NCBI RefSeq assembly: GCF_000454065.1 | Contig: NZ_KE695650.1 | Span: 537,796-601,795, forward strand | Length of the DNA stretch: 64,000 bases | Direction of reading: 5' to 3' | From: Brevibacillus thermoruber 423 | GTDB lineage: Bacteria > Bacillota > Bacilli > Brevibacillales > Brevibacillaceae | Part shown: one piece after another, positions 34,327 through 42,879 of the stretch | How the letters are laid out: each line of letters starts with the position of its first letter | How positions within the stretch are numbered: position 1 is the stretch's first letter | Notes under the pieces: generated by a model | Databases searched by the model: none | Told to the model about the DNA's origin: nothing | The model's input: the letters and a program-made list of their open reading frames with translations, nothing else | Position numbers and translations under genes: made by a program

Positions 34327-35163
34327 ATGGAATGCGTGCTGGACGACGTGACGGTTCATTATGTAGAGTACGGTGAGGGATTCCCTGTAGTGATGCTGCA
34401 CGGATTTTCACCCGATCATCGGCTGATGACGGGCTGCATGGAGCCTGTCTTCGCCGACCGCCCGGGCTGGCGGCGGATCTATCTGGACCTACCCGGGATG
34501 GGACGGACCAAAGGAGCGGACTGGATCACAGGATCGGACGACATGCTGGCGGTCGTCGAGCGGGTGGTGGAGCGGCTGATACCGCCCGGGGCGCCGTTTT
34601 TGGTCGCGGGTGAATCCTACGGAGGCTATCTGGCCAGGGGATTGCTCACCCGGCAGGCGCATCGAATGGCCGGCATGCTGCTGATCTGTGCGGCCATTCA
34701 CGCGGAAAAGGAAAAACGGGACCTGCCCCCCTTTACCGTGCTGGCTCGGGATGAGAAACTGCTGGCCGAGCTGACGCCGGAAGAGCGAGAGGAGTTTGCC
34801 TCCATTGCCGTCGTGCAGGACCGCTACAACTGGGAGCGTTTTGAGCGGGAAATCCTCTCCGGCGTGCGGATGGCCGACATGCGCTTTCTGGAAAAGCTGA
34901 AGCGGCGGTACGCGTTTTCGTTTGACGTGGAACCGCTGGTCGGGCGGTATGACAAACCGGTGCTGATCCTGACCGGACGGCAGGATGACCGCACGGGGTA
35001 CCGGGACGCGTGGACGATCCTGGAGCATTTTCCGCGGGCCAGCTTCGTCGTGTTGGATCGCGCGGGCCACAACCTGCAGATCGAGCAAAGCCGGCTGTTT
35101 ACCGCTCTCGTTCACGAATGGCTGGACCGAGTGGAGGAGGAGCTTCGCAGGCAAAACCGGTAG
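34327..35163 (+). CDS. Alpha/beta hydrolase
   Basis: 278-residue cytosolic hydrolase. The nucleophile elbow is VAGESYGGYLA (Ser in GESYG), the oxyanion region is VVMLHGFSPDHR, the acid is in LILTGRQDDRTGY, and the catalytic histidine is in DRAGHNLQIEQ. The ATG at 34327 follows GGGGGAAGGG. An extended -10 (TGGTATGAT, 34279-34287) lies upstream, so it is likely transcribed alone. Substrate unknown. Confidence 0.88.
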   Translation: MECVLDDVTVHYVEYGEGFPVVMLHGFSPDHRLMTGCMEPVFADRPGWRRIYLDLPGMGRTKGADWITGSDDMLAVVERVVERLIPPGAPFLVAGESYGGYLARGLLTRQAHRMAGMLLICAAIHAEKEKRDLPPFTVLARDEKLLAELTPEEREEFASIAVVQDRYNWERFEREILSGVRMADMRFLEKLKRRYAFSFDVEPLVGRYDKPVLILTGRQDDRTGYRDAWTILEHFPRASFVVLDRAGHNLQIEQSRLFTALVHEWLDRVEEELRRQNR

Positions 35164-35192
35164 TCTGCGTCGCACAGACTGCCGGTTTTTTT
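35153..35192 (+). terminator. Terminator after the alpha/beta hydrolase
   Basis: AAAACCGG-TAGTCTG pairs with CAGACT-GCCGGTTTT, followed by a T run; the stem begins inside the last codons. Confidence 0.9.
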
Positions 35193-35419
35193 CCGCCAAC
35201 ATCCGCTGCGCTTGCCGCCCCCGTCCGTCGTCAGCACGAGTATCAATTCCAGCGTGCAGGCCACAGGACACGCCGTACCATCCTGTACAGGAGCTGATAT
35301 TTTTTAAAATAAATTGAAATCATTCACTTTCTTGAACATTACGAATATCGCGTTGCTACTGGATTCGCGGCGGAAAAGTTGATAGAATCCCTCTCGATAT
35401 GGGAGGAGGGAACTGCACC

Positions 35420-36757
35420 GTGAAACATACGCTGTCCAAAAAGGACATGGTCCTGATCAGTTTTATGCTGTTTTCCATGTTTTTTGGGGCGGGAAATCTC
35501 ATTTTTCCGCCGTTTCTCGGCCAATCGGCCGGCGAGCAGGTGTGGCTTTCCCTCGCAGGCTTTCTGCTGTCGGCGGTTGGGCTGCCGATTCTCGGGGTGG
35601 TGGCCATCGCCAAGGCGGGCAGCTTTTCCGCGTTGGCCAAACGCGTGCATCCGGTCTTTGCCTGGCTGTTCCCGCTCTTGATCTACGTCTCGATCGGTCC
35701 GGGTCTGGCGATTCCGCGCGCGGGAAGCCTGGCGTTCGAGATGGGAATGGCGCCGTTTCTGCCGGCCACCTGGTCCGCACAGCCGTGGGGGCTGGCCGTT
35801 TACTCCGCCGTCTTTTTCGCGGTGGTCTTCTGGCTGAGCCTGTCCCCGTCCAAGCTGGTGGATCGCTTCGGCAAGCTGTTGACCCCGACGCTGTTGGCGA
35901 TCATTGTGCTCATCTTTGCCAAAAGCCTGCTGTCTCCGATGGGGCCGTCGGCGCAGCCTGTCGGGCCGTACGCAGAACATCCCGCGTTTCAGGGGTTTTT
36001 GGACGGGTACCTGACCATGGACGCGCTGGCCGCCTTGGTCTTCGGCATTGTCGTGGCCAACACACTGCGCGCCAAGGGCATCGAAGACAAAGGGCGCCTG
36101 TCCGTCTACATGATCGGCGCCGGTCTGGGGGCGGGCGTGCTGTTGGGCGTCATTTACGTGATGCTGGGGATGATCGGTTCCGCCAGTTCGTTTTTGGGGA
36201 AAGCGGACAACGGGGCGCAGATTCTGACCAGCGTGATGGGCTACCTGTTCGGTCCCAGCGGAAAAATTCTTCTGGGCGTCGTGTTTACGGTGGCTTGTCT
36301 CTGCGTTTCCATCGGCCTAGTCACCTCGTGCAGCCAGTACTTCAACAGCCTGCTGCCGCGCCTCTCGTACCGGGCCTGGGTGAGCGTCCTCTGTCTCGTA
36401 AGCATGGCGATTGCCAACCTCGGGCTGACGCAAATTCTCGCGGTCTCCGTACCGATCCTGGGAGCGATCTATCCGGTCGCCATCGTCCTCATCCTTCTGG
36501 CGCTGGCCGACCGCGTCATCTCCGCCCGCTCGTTCGTCTACGTGACCACGGTCAGTCTGGTGGCGCTGTTTGGCGTGATCGATCTGATCAATGCGACGGC
36601 GGGGGATCACCGCTGGGACACCTGGCTGAACGCGCTGCCGCTGTACGCGCAGGGAGCCGGCTGGGTGATGCCAGCGCTGCTCGGGGGCTGCGCCGGAATG
36701 CTGCTTGATTTCGGCAGACGCAGTCGGGGCGAAAGAAGAGAAGAGCAGCCGTCCTAA
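35420..36757 (+). CDS. brnQ: Branched-chain amino acid transporter BrnQ
   Basis: 445-residue sodium-coupled carrier for Leu, Ile and Val with 12 membrane segments. SFMLFSMFFGAGNLIFPPFLG and ISIGPGLAIPRAGSLAFEMG-type segments and LTPTLLAIIV are characteristic. The GTG at 35420 lies 9 bases after GGGAGGAGGG. The AT-rich 230 bases upstream hold no T-box that I can recognise. A short terminator follows. Confidence 0.93.
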   Translation: MKHTLSKKDMVLISFMLFSMFFGAGNLIFPPFLGQSAGEQVWLSLAGFLLSAVGLPILGVVAIAKAGSFSALAKRVHPVFAWLFPLLIYVSIGPGLAIPRAGSLAFEMGMAPFLPATWSAQPWGLAVYSAVFFAVVFWLSLSPSKLVDRFGKLLTPTLLAIIVLIFAKSLLSPMGPSAQPVGPYAEHPAFQGFLDGYLTMDALAALVFGIVVANTLRAKGIEDKGRLSVYMIGAGLGAGVLLGVIYVMLGMIGSASSFLGKADNGAQILTSVMGYLFGPSGKILLGVVFTVACLCVSIGLVTSCSQYFNSLLPRLSYRAWVSVLCLVSMAIANLGLTQILAVSVPILGAIYPVAIVLILLALADRVISARSFVYVTTVSLVALFGVIDLINATAGDHRWDTWLNALPLYAQGAGWVMPALLGGCAGMLLDFGRRSRGERREEQPS

Positions 36758-36778
36758 GACGGCCGTGCAGGGGGGAGG

Positions 36779-36799
36779 AAGCAGACGATTCTGCTTTTT
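36779..36799 (+). terminator. Terminator after brnQ
   Basis: AAGCAGA pairs with TCTGCTT around CGAT, followed by TTT. Confidence 0.75.
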
Positions 36800-36972
36800 C
36801 CGCCCTTTTTGTTTTGTCCCGCATCTCACTCAGGAAGCGCGGGATTCACCGTGGCGAAACCTCGTGCATGTGCCCTTGTTTTTGCGGGCGGCCGTGACTT
36901 TTCGCCCGTACGTTCGTAGTAACCAAGGGAACGCCACATGGAGAGACACGGGAGAGACGAAAACGAGAAAGG

Positions 36973-38166
36973 ATGACGCGAGTGAAAGCATCACCCGTTT
37001 CGGCCGAGGAGAGGATTGCCGAACTGGATGTTCTGCGCGGCTTTGCCCTGTTTGGCATCTTTTTGGTCAACATGCCCACTTTCCTGCAGCCGGACCTGTT
37101 CCTGCCGGAAGACCGTCTGCCGCTGTCGCACACGGCCCTGGACGAATGGATCCGCCTGCTGTTTGACATGTTTGTCCAGGCCAAGTTTTACACCATTTTT
37201 TCGTTTTTGTTCGGAGCCGGATTTTACTTGTTCATGAGCCGGGCGGAGCAGAAGGGACATCCGGCCACACGGCTTTACCTGCGCCGCTTGACGGTGCTGA
37301 TGCTGTTCGGGGTGGTCCACCTGCTGTTCTTCTGGTACGGGGACATTCTCCACACCTATGCGCTGGCGGGCCTGTGTTTGCTCTGGTTTTACAAGAGACA
37401 GGAAGCGTCCATACGCCGCGCGGCGCTCCTTCTGCTCATCGGGTGGAACCTGCTGATGGCGCTGACGCTGCTGGTTCCCGGGGAATCCTCGTACAGCGCT
37501 GAAACATGGCAGCGGGCACAGGAAGCGATCACGGTGTACAACCAGGGGGGACCGGCAGAATGGCTGCAGTTCCGCTGGACCCATGAAATGCCGATCGTTT
37601 TGGAGTACGAGTGGATGAACGTACTGTCCGTCCTGCCGCTGTTTTTGATGGGACTGTACGCAGCCAAAAAAGGCGTCTTTCATCGTCCCGAACAGCATGC
37701 TGCCGCCATCAAGCGCGTCTGGTTGCTGGCGCTAGCCGCGAGCGTTCCGCTGGTGGCGATGATTCCGCCTGTTCAATCCGGCGCCGTGGACCTGCCCGCA
37801 CCGCCCGAGCTGGCCGTGCTGGTCTTTATCGAGTGGAGCGGCCTGTCGCTGTGCGCGTTTTACATCACGTCGCTGCTTCTGCTGCTGCGGACGGGGCGGG
37901 GACGGAAGCTGCTGGCACCGCTTGCGCCCGTGGGGCGGATGGCCCTGACCAACTACCTGGCTCAAACCGTCCTGTCGCTGGGGATTGCGCGGCTCTTCTA
38001 CCTTTACGGGCAGGCGGAGATGTGGCTCGGACTTGTGCTGTGCCTTGTGATTTTTCCGCTGCAGACGGCGTGGAGCCGCTGGTGGCTTTCCCGCTATCGA
38101 TTCGGACCGCTGGAATGGCTGTGGCGCTGTTTGACATACGGTTTTGTCCCACCGATGAAAAGATGA
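36973..38166 (+). CDS. DUF418 family membrane protein (YeiB-like)
   Basis: 397-residue protein with about 10 membrane segments. ERIAELDVLRGFALFGIFLVN and FYTIFSFLFGAGFYLFM at the N-terminus and the C-terminal DUF418 domain (APVGRMALTNYLAQTVLS, then GPLEWLWRCLTYG) define the family. Related by fold to membrane acyltransferases. Function unknown. A GTG at 36982 with AAAGGA upstream is an alternative start. It is followed by a second acyltransferase-like protein, suggesting a shared cell-envelope role. Confidence 0.88.
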   Translation: MTRVKASPVSAEERIAELDVLRGFALFGIFLVNMPTFLQPDLFLPEDRLPLSHTALDEWIRLLFDMFVQAKFYTIFSFLFGAGFYLFMSRAEQKGHPATRLYLRRLTVLMLFGVVHLLFFWYGDILHTYALAGLCLLWFYKRQEASIRRAALLLLIGWNLLMALTLLVPGESSYSAETWQRAQEAITVYNQGGPAEWLQFRWTHEMPIVLEYEWMNVLSVLPLFLMGLYAAKKGVFHRPEQHAAAIKRVWLLALAASVPLVAMIPPVQSGAVDLPAPPELAVLVFIEWSGLSLCAFYITSLLLLLRTGRGRKLLAPLAPVGRMALTNYLAQTVLSLGIARLFYLYGQAEMWLGLVLCLVIFPLQTAWSRWWLSRYRFGPLEWLWRCLTYGFVPPMKR

Positions 38167-38278
38167 GGCGGAGCAGCATCGGTCATCCGCCCGCGCAGGA
38201 CTTGCGGCAGCCGCGGTGGAGCGGTAAGATGGGATTGTCTGTTTTGCACGAAAGGTAGAAAGGTTTGGTAACGAGTCA

Positions 38279-39457
38279 ATGGCCCGAAAAGAACGAATTG
38301 TCGAACTGGACGCGGTTCGCGCTTTTGCCTTTTTGGCAGTGGTGTATCAGCACGTGATCGGCGTCTACATGCGAAAGCCCGGAGTGGACGAGATGACGGC
38401 GTTTCTTTACGGGAAGCTGTTCCATCTGCTCAAGTTTGCCGTCCCGGCTTTCGTCTTTATTACCGGCCTGGTCCTGTTTTACAACTACTACGAACGGGTG
38501 AACTACCCCGGCTTTATCCGCAAGCGGTTCACCGAGATCGTCGTGCCTTACGCGATCTGGTCGCTGATCTACATGGTGTGGCATCGGGACGTGACCGGGT
38601 GGGACGTCTCGACGCTCGTCGGCGTGGTCCAAAAGTTGATCACGGGCAGCGCCTCGTACCACCTGTGGTTTGTCGTCATGATCTTCCAGTTTTACCTGCT
38701 GTACCCGCTGCTTTTGAAAGGCTTCAAGGCGGCAAAACAACGCTTGTCCGGCCGCGCGGGAAAGGTGGCCGCCGTCGGGGCGGCGGCGTTCCTGTACGCG
38801 GGACTGATGTGGGTGTCGGCCCGCTATCTGCCGGCTCATCCGTTCCGTTTTGACGCGGCTTGGCTGGACGCGTACCTGATCACGTACAGGGACCGCAACT
38901 TCCTGTTTTACTCCTTTTATTTCCTGCTGGGCGGGATGGTCGCGCTGGCGCTGCCCGCGTTCCGCTCGCTGCTGCAGCGCCGCTGGCCCTACCTGCTGGC
39001 TGTGTTTGCCGCCGCCTACGCGTACATCGGCTATGAGCTGGTCAGGGATTCGGGCGGCTTTTTGGTCAACCTCAACGTGGCCACGTCGCTGAAGCCGTCC
39101 ATGTTTTTCTATACGGTGGCCCAACTGCTGCTGGTCTACCTGCTGGCCGTCCTGCTGACAAAGCGGGACTCGCGATGGACTGCCTGGTTCTCCATGATCG
39201 GCCGGAATTCGTACGGGGCGTATCTGGTTCACGCCCTTGTGCTCACGTACGTGATGAAGGCATTGAACGTCTGGGATGTCACCGGCAGCACCATGCTTGG
39301 CAGCGTGTTCGCGTTTCTGCTCTGTTCGGCGGCTTCGATCGCCCTCTCGTACGGACTGGCGAAACTGCCGTTCGGCGCATGGCTGGTCGGGGCGGCGGAG
39401 AAAAAGCGGGCCAACGCGCCGGGGCAATCGGAACGGCAGTGGAAGCAGGCGATGTAA
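38279..39457 (+). CDS. Acyltransferase 3 family membrane protein
   Basis: 392-residue integral membrane acyltransferase. RIVELDAVRAFAFLAVVYQHVIG carries the conserved arginine and histidine of the acyltransferase-3 domain; WSLIYMVWHR and HLWFVVMIFQFYLLYPLL follow. Such proteins O-acetylate exopolysaccharide or envelope sugars. Starts 112 bases after the DUF418 gene and ends in a strong terminator. Confidence 0.9.
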   Translation: MARKERIVELDAVRAFAFLAVVYQHVIGVYMRKPGVDEMTAFLYGKLFHLLKFAVPAFVFITGLVLFYNYYERVNYPGFIRKRFTEIVVPYAIWSLIYMVWHRDVTGWDVSTLVGVVQKLITGSASYHLWFVVMIFQFYLLYPLLLKGFKAAKQRLSGRAGKVAAVGAAAFLYAGLMWVSARYLPAHPFRFDAAWLDAYLITYRDRNFLFYSFYFLLGGMVALALPAFRSLLQRRWPYLLAVFAAAYAYIGYELVRDSGGFLVNLNVATSLKPSMFFYTVAQLLLVYLLAVLLTKRDSRWTAWFSMIGRNSYGAYLVHALVLTYVMKALNVWDVTGSTMLGSVFAFLLCSAASIALSYGLAKLPFGAWLVGAAEKKRANAPGQSERQWKQAM

Positions 39458-39469
39458 GGGGTTGAAACG

Positions 39470-39509
39470 AAAAGGCTTCTCTCATCCGCGGATGGGGGAA
39501 GCCTTTTTT
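39470..39509 (+). terminator. Terminator after the acyltransferase gene
   Basis: AAAAGGCTTC pairs with GAAGCCTTTT with an inner CATCCGCGGATG palindrome; T run follows. Confidence 0.9.
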
Positions 39510-39527
39510 GGCATTTGGCCAGTCGGA

Positions 39528-39557
39528 TTGACAATTTCCACGCAGCATGCATATACT
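39528..39557 (+). promoter_or_regulatory. Sigma-A promoter of the MarR gene
   Basis: TTGACA, 18 bases, TATACT; start codon about 35 bases downstream. The -10 is overlapped by a near-palindromic operator. Confidence 0.75.
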
Positions 39558-39566
39558 TAGCTAGGT
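39555..39566 (+). promoter_or_regulatory. Likely MarR operator
   Basis: ACTTAG-CTAGGT is an inverted repeat with one mismatch, overlapping the -10 of the MarR gene, where a repressor would block its own transcription. Confidence 0.6.
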
Positions 39567-39592
39567 AAATAATTGGTGGGGAAGGTGTCACC

Positions 39593-39997
39593 GTGTACGG
39601 ACACAAGGTCAATCAACTGGGCAGGCGTTTTTCCAAGACGCTGAACGAACGGCTGACCCCGCTCGGGCTGTTCACGGCGCAGTGGGCCGTCGTCGTGCGG
39701 CTGCTGGAAGGGCCGGCCACTCAGACGGAGTTGTGCCAATACCTGTGCGTGGAAGCGCCGACCATGACCCGCACGCTGGCCCGGATGGAGCAGGCGGGAT
39801 GGATCGAGCGGCACTGCGGTGCGGACAAACGGGAGCGGCGGGTGGCCCTTACGGAGAAAGCCCGGGCGATGGCGGACGAGTGGATGCGCGCATCGGACTT
39901 CGTCGAAGCGAAAGCGGTGCGGGGGATTTCCGCTGACGAGCTGGCTGTGTTTGCCAGCGTGATTGATCGCATGATGAACAATCTGAGTGAATCGTAG
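39593..39997 (+). CDS. MarR family transcriptional regulator
   Basis: 134-residue winged-helix regulator. The wHTH spans PATQTELCQYLCVEAPTMTRTLARMEQAGWIERH, and the wing DKRERRVALTEKARAMADE is the MarR signature. GTG start with GGGGAAGG upstream. It is followed within 50 bases by a YczE-like membrane protein, its probable target together with itself. Ligand unknown; a cysteine at the end of a recognition-domain helix (ELCQYLC) could allow thiol sensing. Confidence 0.9.
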   Translation: MYGHKVNQLGRRFSKTLNERLTPLGLFTAQWAVVVRLLEGPATQTELCQYLCVEAPTMTRTLARMEQAGWIERHCGADKRERRVALTEKARAMADEWMRASDFVEAKAVRGISADELAVFASVIDRMMNNLSES

Positions 39998-40043
39998 AGA
40001 GAGCCGCAGCAGGCGGCAGGATAGGAGAGGAGCAGAGATCGCA

Positions 40044-40748
40044 ATGAAGCGAAAACAAGAAAGGATGAGGTGTGCGGGGGTTATCGGCGCCAAGCTGGTG
40101 CTGTTTGTCGCCGGTTTGATGGTGCTGGCGCTGGGCGCCGTGTCGTTGATGCGCGCCGCGGTGGGCGCGGCCACCTGGGACGTGCTGCACATCGGACTGG
40201 CCGGGCTGACGGGCTGGTCGATCGGCTCGTGGGTGCAGATCGTCGGCATCGCGATGATCGGCATGGCGTGTGTGCTGGACCGCCAGTGGCCGCGTATCGG
40301 CAGCGTCGCCAACATCCTCTTGATCGGCTATTTTGTCAACGGGTTTCTCGACGCCGGGATCGTGCCGTCGTTTTCATCGTTGTGGGCCCGGTTTGCCCTG
40401 CTGCTTGCGGGCATTGTGCTGATGGGGATCGGGTCCGGCATGTACGTGGCTTCCGGCATCGGGGCGGGTCCACGAGACGGGCTGACGCTTTCCCTGGCTC
40501 GGCTGACCGGCCGGTCGATCCGGCTCGTCCGCACCTTTCTGGAAGGGATCGCACTCTTGTGCGGCTGGCTGGCGGGCGGTCCCGTCTCCGTGGGAACGTT
40601 TGTCTCCGTGTTCCTGATTGGTCCGGTCATGCAGGCCTCGCTCGGCTTTTGGCGCAGCCAGGTACAGCGCTGGGAACGCTGGGGCGGGGAGCAGGCGGGA
40701 CCGCAGGCGATCCCGCCCGTTCAAGGCCAGGCGGAGCACGCCTCCTGA
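40044..40748 (+). CDS. YczE/YyaS/YitT-type membrane protein
   Basis: 234-residue protein with five to six membrane helices. LGAVSLMRAAVGAATWDVLH and VASGIGAGPRDGLTLSLARL are hallmark repeats of the YczE/DUF6198 family, in which the glycine-rich GxGPxD loop repeats. In B. subtilis YczE is needed for bacillaene/surfactin-type peptide synthesis; the mechanism is unknown. AGGAGAGGAG precedes the ATG. Cotranscribed with the MarR regulator. Confidence 0.85.
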   Translation: MKRKQERMRCAGVIGAKLVLFVAGLMVLALGAVSLMRAAVGAATWDVLHIGLAGLTGWSIGSWVQIVGIAMIGMACVLDRQWPRIGSVANILLIGYFVNGFLDAGIVPSFSSLWARFALLLAGIVLMGIGSGMYVASGIGAGPRDGLTLSLARLTGRSIRLVRTFLEGIALLCGWLAGGPVSVGTFVSVFLIGPVMQASLGFWRSQVQRWERWGGEQAGPQAIPPVQGQAEHAS

Positions 40749-40764
40749 CCGGGAAGCGAAAAAG

Positions 40765-40801
40765 AAAAAGCGTTTTGGCGCTGATGCCAAAACGCTTTTT
40801 T
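40765..40801 (+). terminator. Bidirectional terminator
   Basis: AAAAAGCGTTTTGGC pairs with GCCAAAACGCTTTTT around six bases. It serves the YczE-like gene and the convergent aminotransferase. Confidence 0.93.
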
Positions 40802-40825
40802 GGTGGGCAGTGCTGCGGTCATCGG

Positions 40826-42127
40826 CTATTTTTGTCCCTGCAGGTCTTTTACCCCGCTGTACACCAGGTTGAACAGGTCCTCGATGTTCTCCTCTTCGAT
40901 GCAGGAAAAGGCGATGCGCAGATCGGTGTCTCCGAGGGCGATCGTGCCGACGCCGTATTTCTCCAGCAAATGGGTGCGGAGTTCTTCCGCGTTGACGGTT
41001 TTCAGCTTGAGGCACATGAAGTAGCCGGAGTTGAACGGATAGTAGGTCCAGGCATCGTCAAACCGGCCGCTGTCGAGCAGCTCTTTGACGCGGTTGGCCC
41101 GGCGCTTCATGATCTCGAATTTTTCCCGCTTTTGCGCCTGGAACTCCGGCGCGTTCAGCGCACGCAGGACAAAGGTCTGCGACGGATGCGGACCGCTGGA
41201 GATGGTCGCGCGGATGATGCCGAGCGTTTTCTGTTCCAGCGCGGCGAGCACCGCTTCGCTGGATGCGCCGTAAGTGATGAAGCCGACGCGGAATCCCCAG
41301 ACGTATTCCTCCTTGGTGGCGCCGTCCACTTTTACCGGCAGCACGCGCGGATGCAGGCCGCACAGGTCGGCAAACAGGGATTCGCGCAGCGAGTCTTCGA
41401 AGAACAGGCTGAAGTACGCGTCATCCGTAACGGCCACGATGTTGATGCCGGCCTCGGCCGCTTCCTTCAGCGCGGCAACGATCTGCCTGCCTTCCTCGAT
41501 GCCCGGCGTGTAGCCCGTCGGGTTGTTGGGGAAGTTGAGCACGACGATGGCCTTGCCTTTTTCCTTTTGCGCCAGGATGGCATCACGCAGGCCGGCTGCG
41601 TTAAACTTCATGTCCGCGTCGTAGAGCGGGTAGTAGACCAGTTCCGCTCCGCGGCGGACGGAGAAGGTGAGCTCGTAGTTTTCCCAGTTTTTGTCCGGCA
41701 GAATTACGGCGTCTCCGGGGCCTGCGAACAGATCGGCGACCACGCTCAGGCCGTGGGTCAGCGCGTTGGTGACGATCGGATTGCCAAAGGTTTTATCCGC
41801 GAGCGACGGCTGTTCCTCGATCAACTTTTTCCGCCATGCCGCGCGCAGTTCCGGTTTTCCCGCGGGCGGCGCGTACTCGTACAGATCCTTGGGATCGTAG
41901 GCGGACAAGGTGCTTTGAATCACGTCCAGATGCATCGGCTGGCCGTTTTCCAACGCGATTCCGATCGTGGCGTTGTATTTGCGCCCTTTTGCTTTTGCTT
42001 CGGCAGACTGGCTGAGAATGCCTTCCTTGGGAAAGTAGATGAGTTTGCCCAGATCGGACAGCATGGCATAGACGTGCGGATTTTCGCACTGAAGCGTTTC
42101 GTTGAGCTTTGCTGCCAATGAATGCAT
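40826..42127 (-). CDS. PLP-dependent aminotransferase, class I/II
   Basis: 433-residue fold-type I aminotransferase. NFPNNPTGYTPG is the phosphate/substrate-aspartate region; TDDAYFSLF holds the pyridoxal-contacting residues; the likely Schiff-base lysine lies in KVDGATKEEYVWGFRVGF. The C-terminal NSGYFMCLKL and DLRIAFSC complete the fold. Substrate class is uncertain (aspartate/aromatic/alanine-like). The ATG at 42127 follows GGGAGGAAACC. A promoter on this strand lies 45 bases upstream. Confidence 0.88.
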   Translation of the reverse strand: MHSLAAKLNETLQCENPHVYAMLSDLGKLIYFPKEGILSQSAEAKAKGRKYNATIGIALENGQPMHLDVIQSTLSAYDPKDLYEYAPPAGKPELRAAWRKKLIEEQPSLADKTFGNPIVTNALTHGLSVVADLFAGPGDAVILPDKNWENYELTFSVRRGAELVYYPLYDADMKFNAAGLRDAILAQKEKGKAIVVLNFPNNPTGYTPGIEEGRQIVAALKEAAEAGINIVAVTDDAYFSLFFEDSLRESLFADLCGLHPRVLPVKVDGATKEEYVWGFRVGFITYGASSEAVLAALEQKTLGIIRATISSGPHPSQTFVLRALNAPEFQAQKREKFEIMKRRANRVKELLDSGRFDDAWTYYPFNSGYFMCLKLKTVNAEELRTHLLEKYGVGTIALGDTDLRIAFSCIEEENIEDLFNLVYSGVKDLQGQK

Positions 42128-42171
42128 GGTTTCCTCCCTCTTCGTTTCCATCAACATCATGTTTACCATTA

Positions 42172-42200
42172 AAGATAGCGCATATAAGTGTGTTTGTCGA
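42172..42200 (-). promoter_or_regulatory. Sigma-A promoter of the aminotransferase
   Basis: Minus strand TCGACA (42200-42195), 17 bases, TATCTT (42177-42172). Confidence 0.55.
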
Positions 42201-42233
42201 TTGAAAAAACGGGCGGCAGCGGGATCTGATCAA

Positions 42234-42263
42234 TTGACGGACGGGAGACGCATTTGATACGGT
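42234..42263 (+). promoter_or_regulatory. Promoter of def
   Basis: TTGACG followed by 18 bases and TACGGT (or 16 bases and GATACG), about 40 bases before the def start. Confidence 0.45.
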
Positions 42264-42300
42264 GAATACACGACAGTTTTCAAACGAGAGGAGAACAGGC

Positions 42301-42825
42301 ATGGCAGAACGGCTCATCGTGAAATTGGGCGATCCGGTGCTGCGGGAAATCTCGAAGCCGGTGACCGCCGTCACGAAAAACGTGGAAAAAATCCTGAACG
42401 ACATGGCGGACACCATCTACGCCGACGAGGGCAGGGCGGGGTTGTCCGCGATCCAGATCGGCATACCGAAACGGCTGGTCGTGATGGACTGCGGTACCGG
42501 CCTGGTGGAACTGATCAACCCGTACATCGTGGAAAGAAAAGGGGAAGAGACGGGGACCGAAGGGTGCTTGTCCATTCCCGGCGTGGTCGGCAGGGTGAAA
42601 CGGGCCTCGTACGTGAAGGTAAAAACGCTGAACCGGGCGGGCGAAGAAGTGGTCCTCGAAGCGGACGGTTATTTGGCCCGCTGCATCCAGCACGAAATCG
42701 ACCATCTGAATGGAATCCTGTACATCGACTACGTCAACGTCCTGTATGACGCCAACACCGGCAAGCGGCTGAAACCGCAAGCCGCCAATCCGATCCTCGC
42801 GCACAAACGCGCATGGGTCCGGTAA
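42301..42825 (+). CDS. def: Peptide deformylase
   Basis: 174-residue metalloenzyme removing the formyl group from new proteins. Motif 1 is AGLSAIQIG (usual GxGxAAxQ, here with Ala-Gly and Ser), motif 2 EGCLSIPG holds the metal cysteine, and motif 3 QHEIDHLNG holds both histidines and the catalytic glutamate. Extra residues at the C-terminus are typical of type 2. The variant first motif is unusual but keeps the catalytic glutamine. AGGAGAACAGGC precedes the ATG. Confidence 0.93.
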   Translation: MAERLIVKLGDPVLREISKPVTAVTKNVEKILNDMADTIYADEGRAGLSAIQIGIPKRLVVMDCGTGLVELINPYIVERKGEETGTEGCLSIPGVVGRVKRASYVKVKTLNRAGEEVVLEADGYLARCIQHEIDHLNGILYIDYVNVLYDANTGKRLKPQAANPILAHKRAWVR

Positions 42826-42879
42826 ACCGGTCTGCCCAGCGATGACGAAACGAGCGAAGCTGCTGAGGGGGAGTCGGGC

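Noticed and set aside
35193..35419. Possible T-box or CodY site upstream of brnQ
   Set aside because: No AGGGTGGNACCGCG antiterminator bulge and no acceptable match to the CodY 15-mer; only AT-rich sequence.
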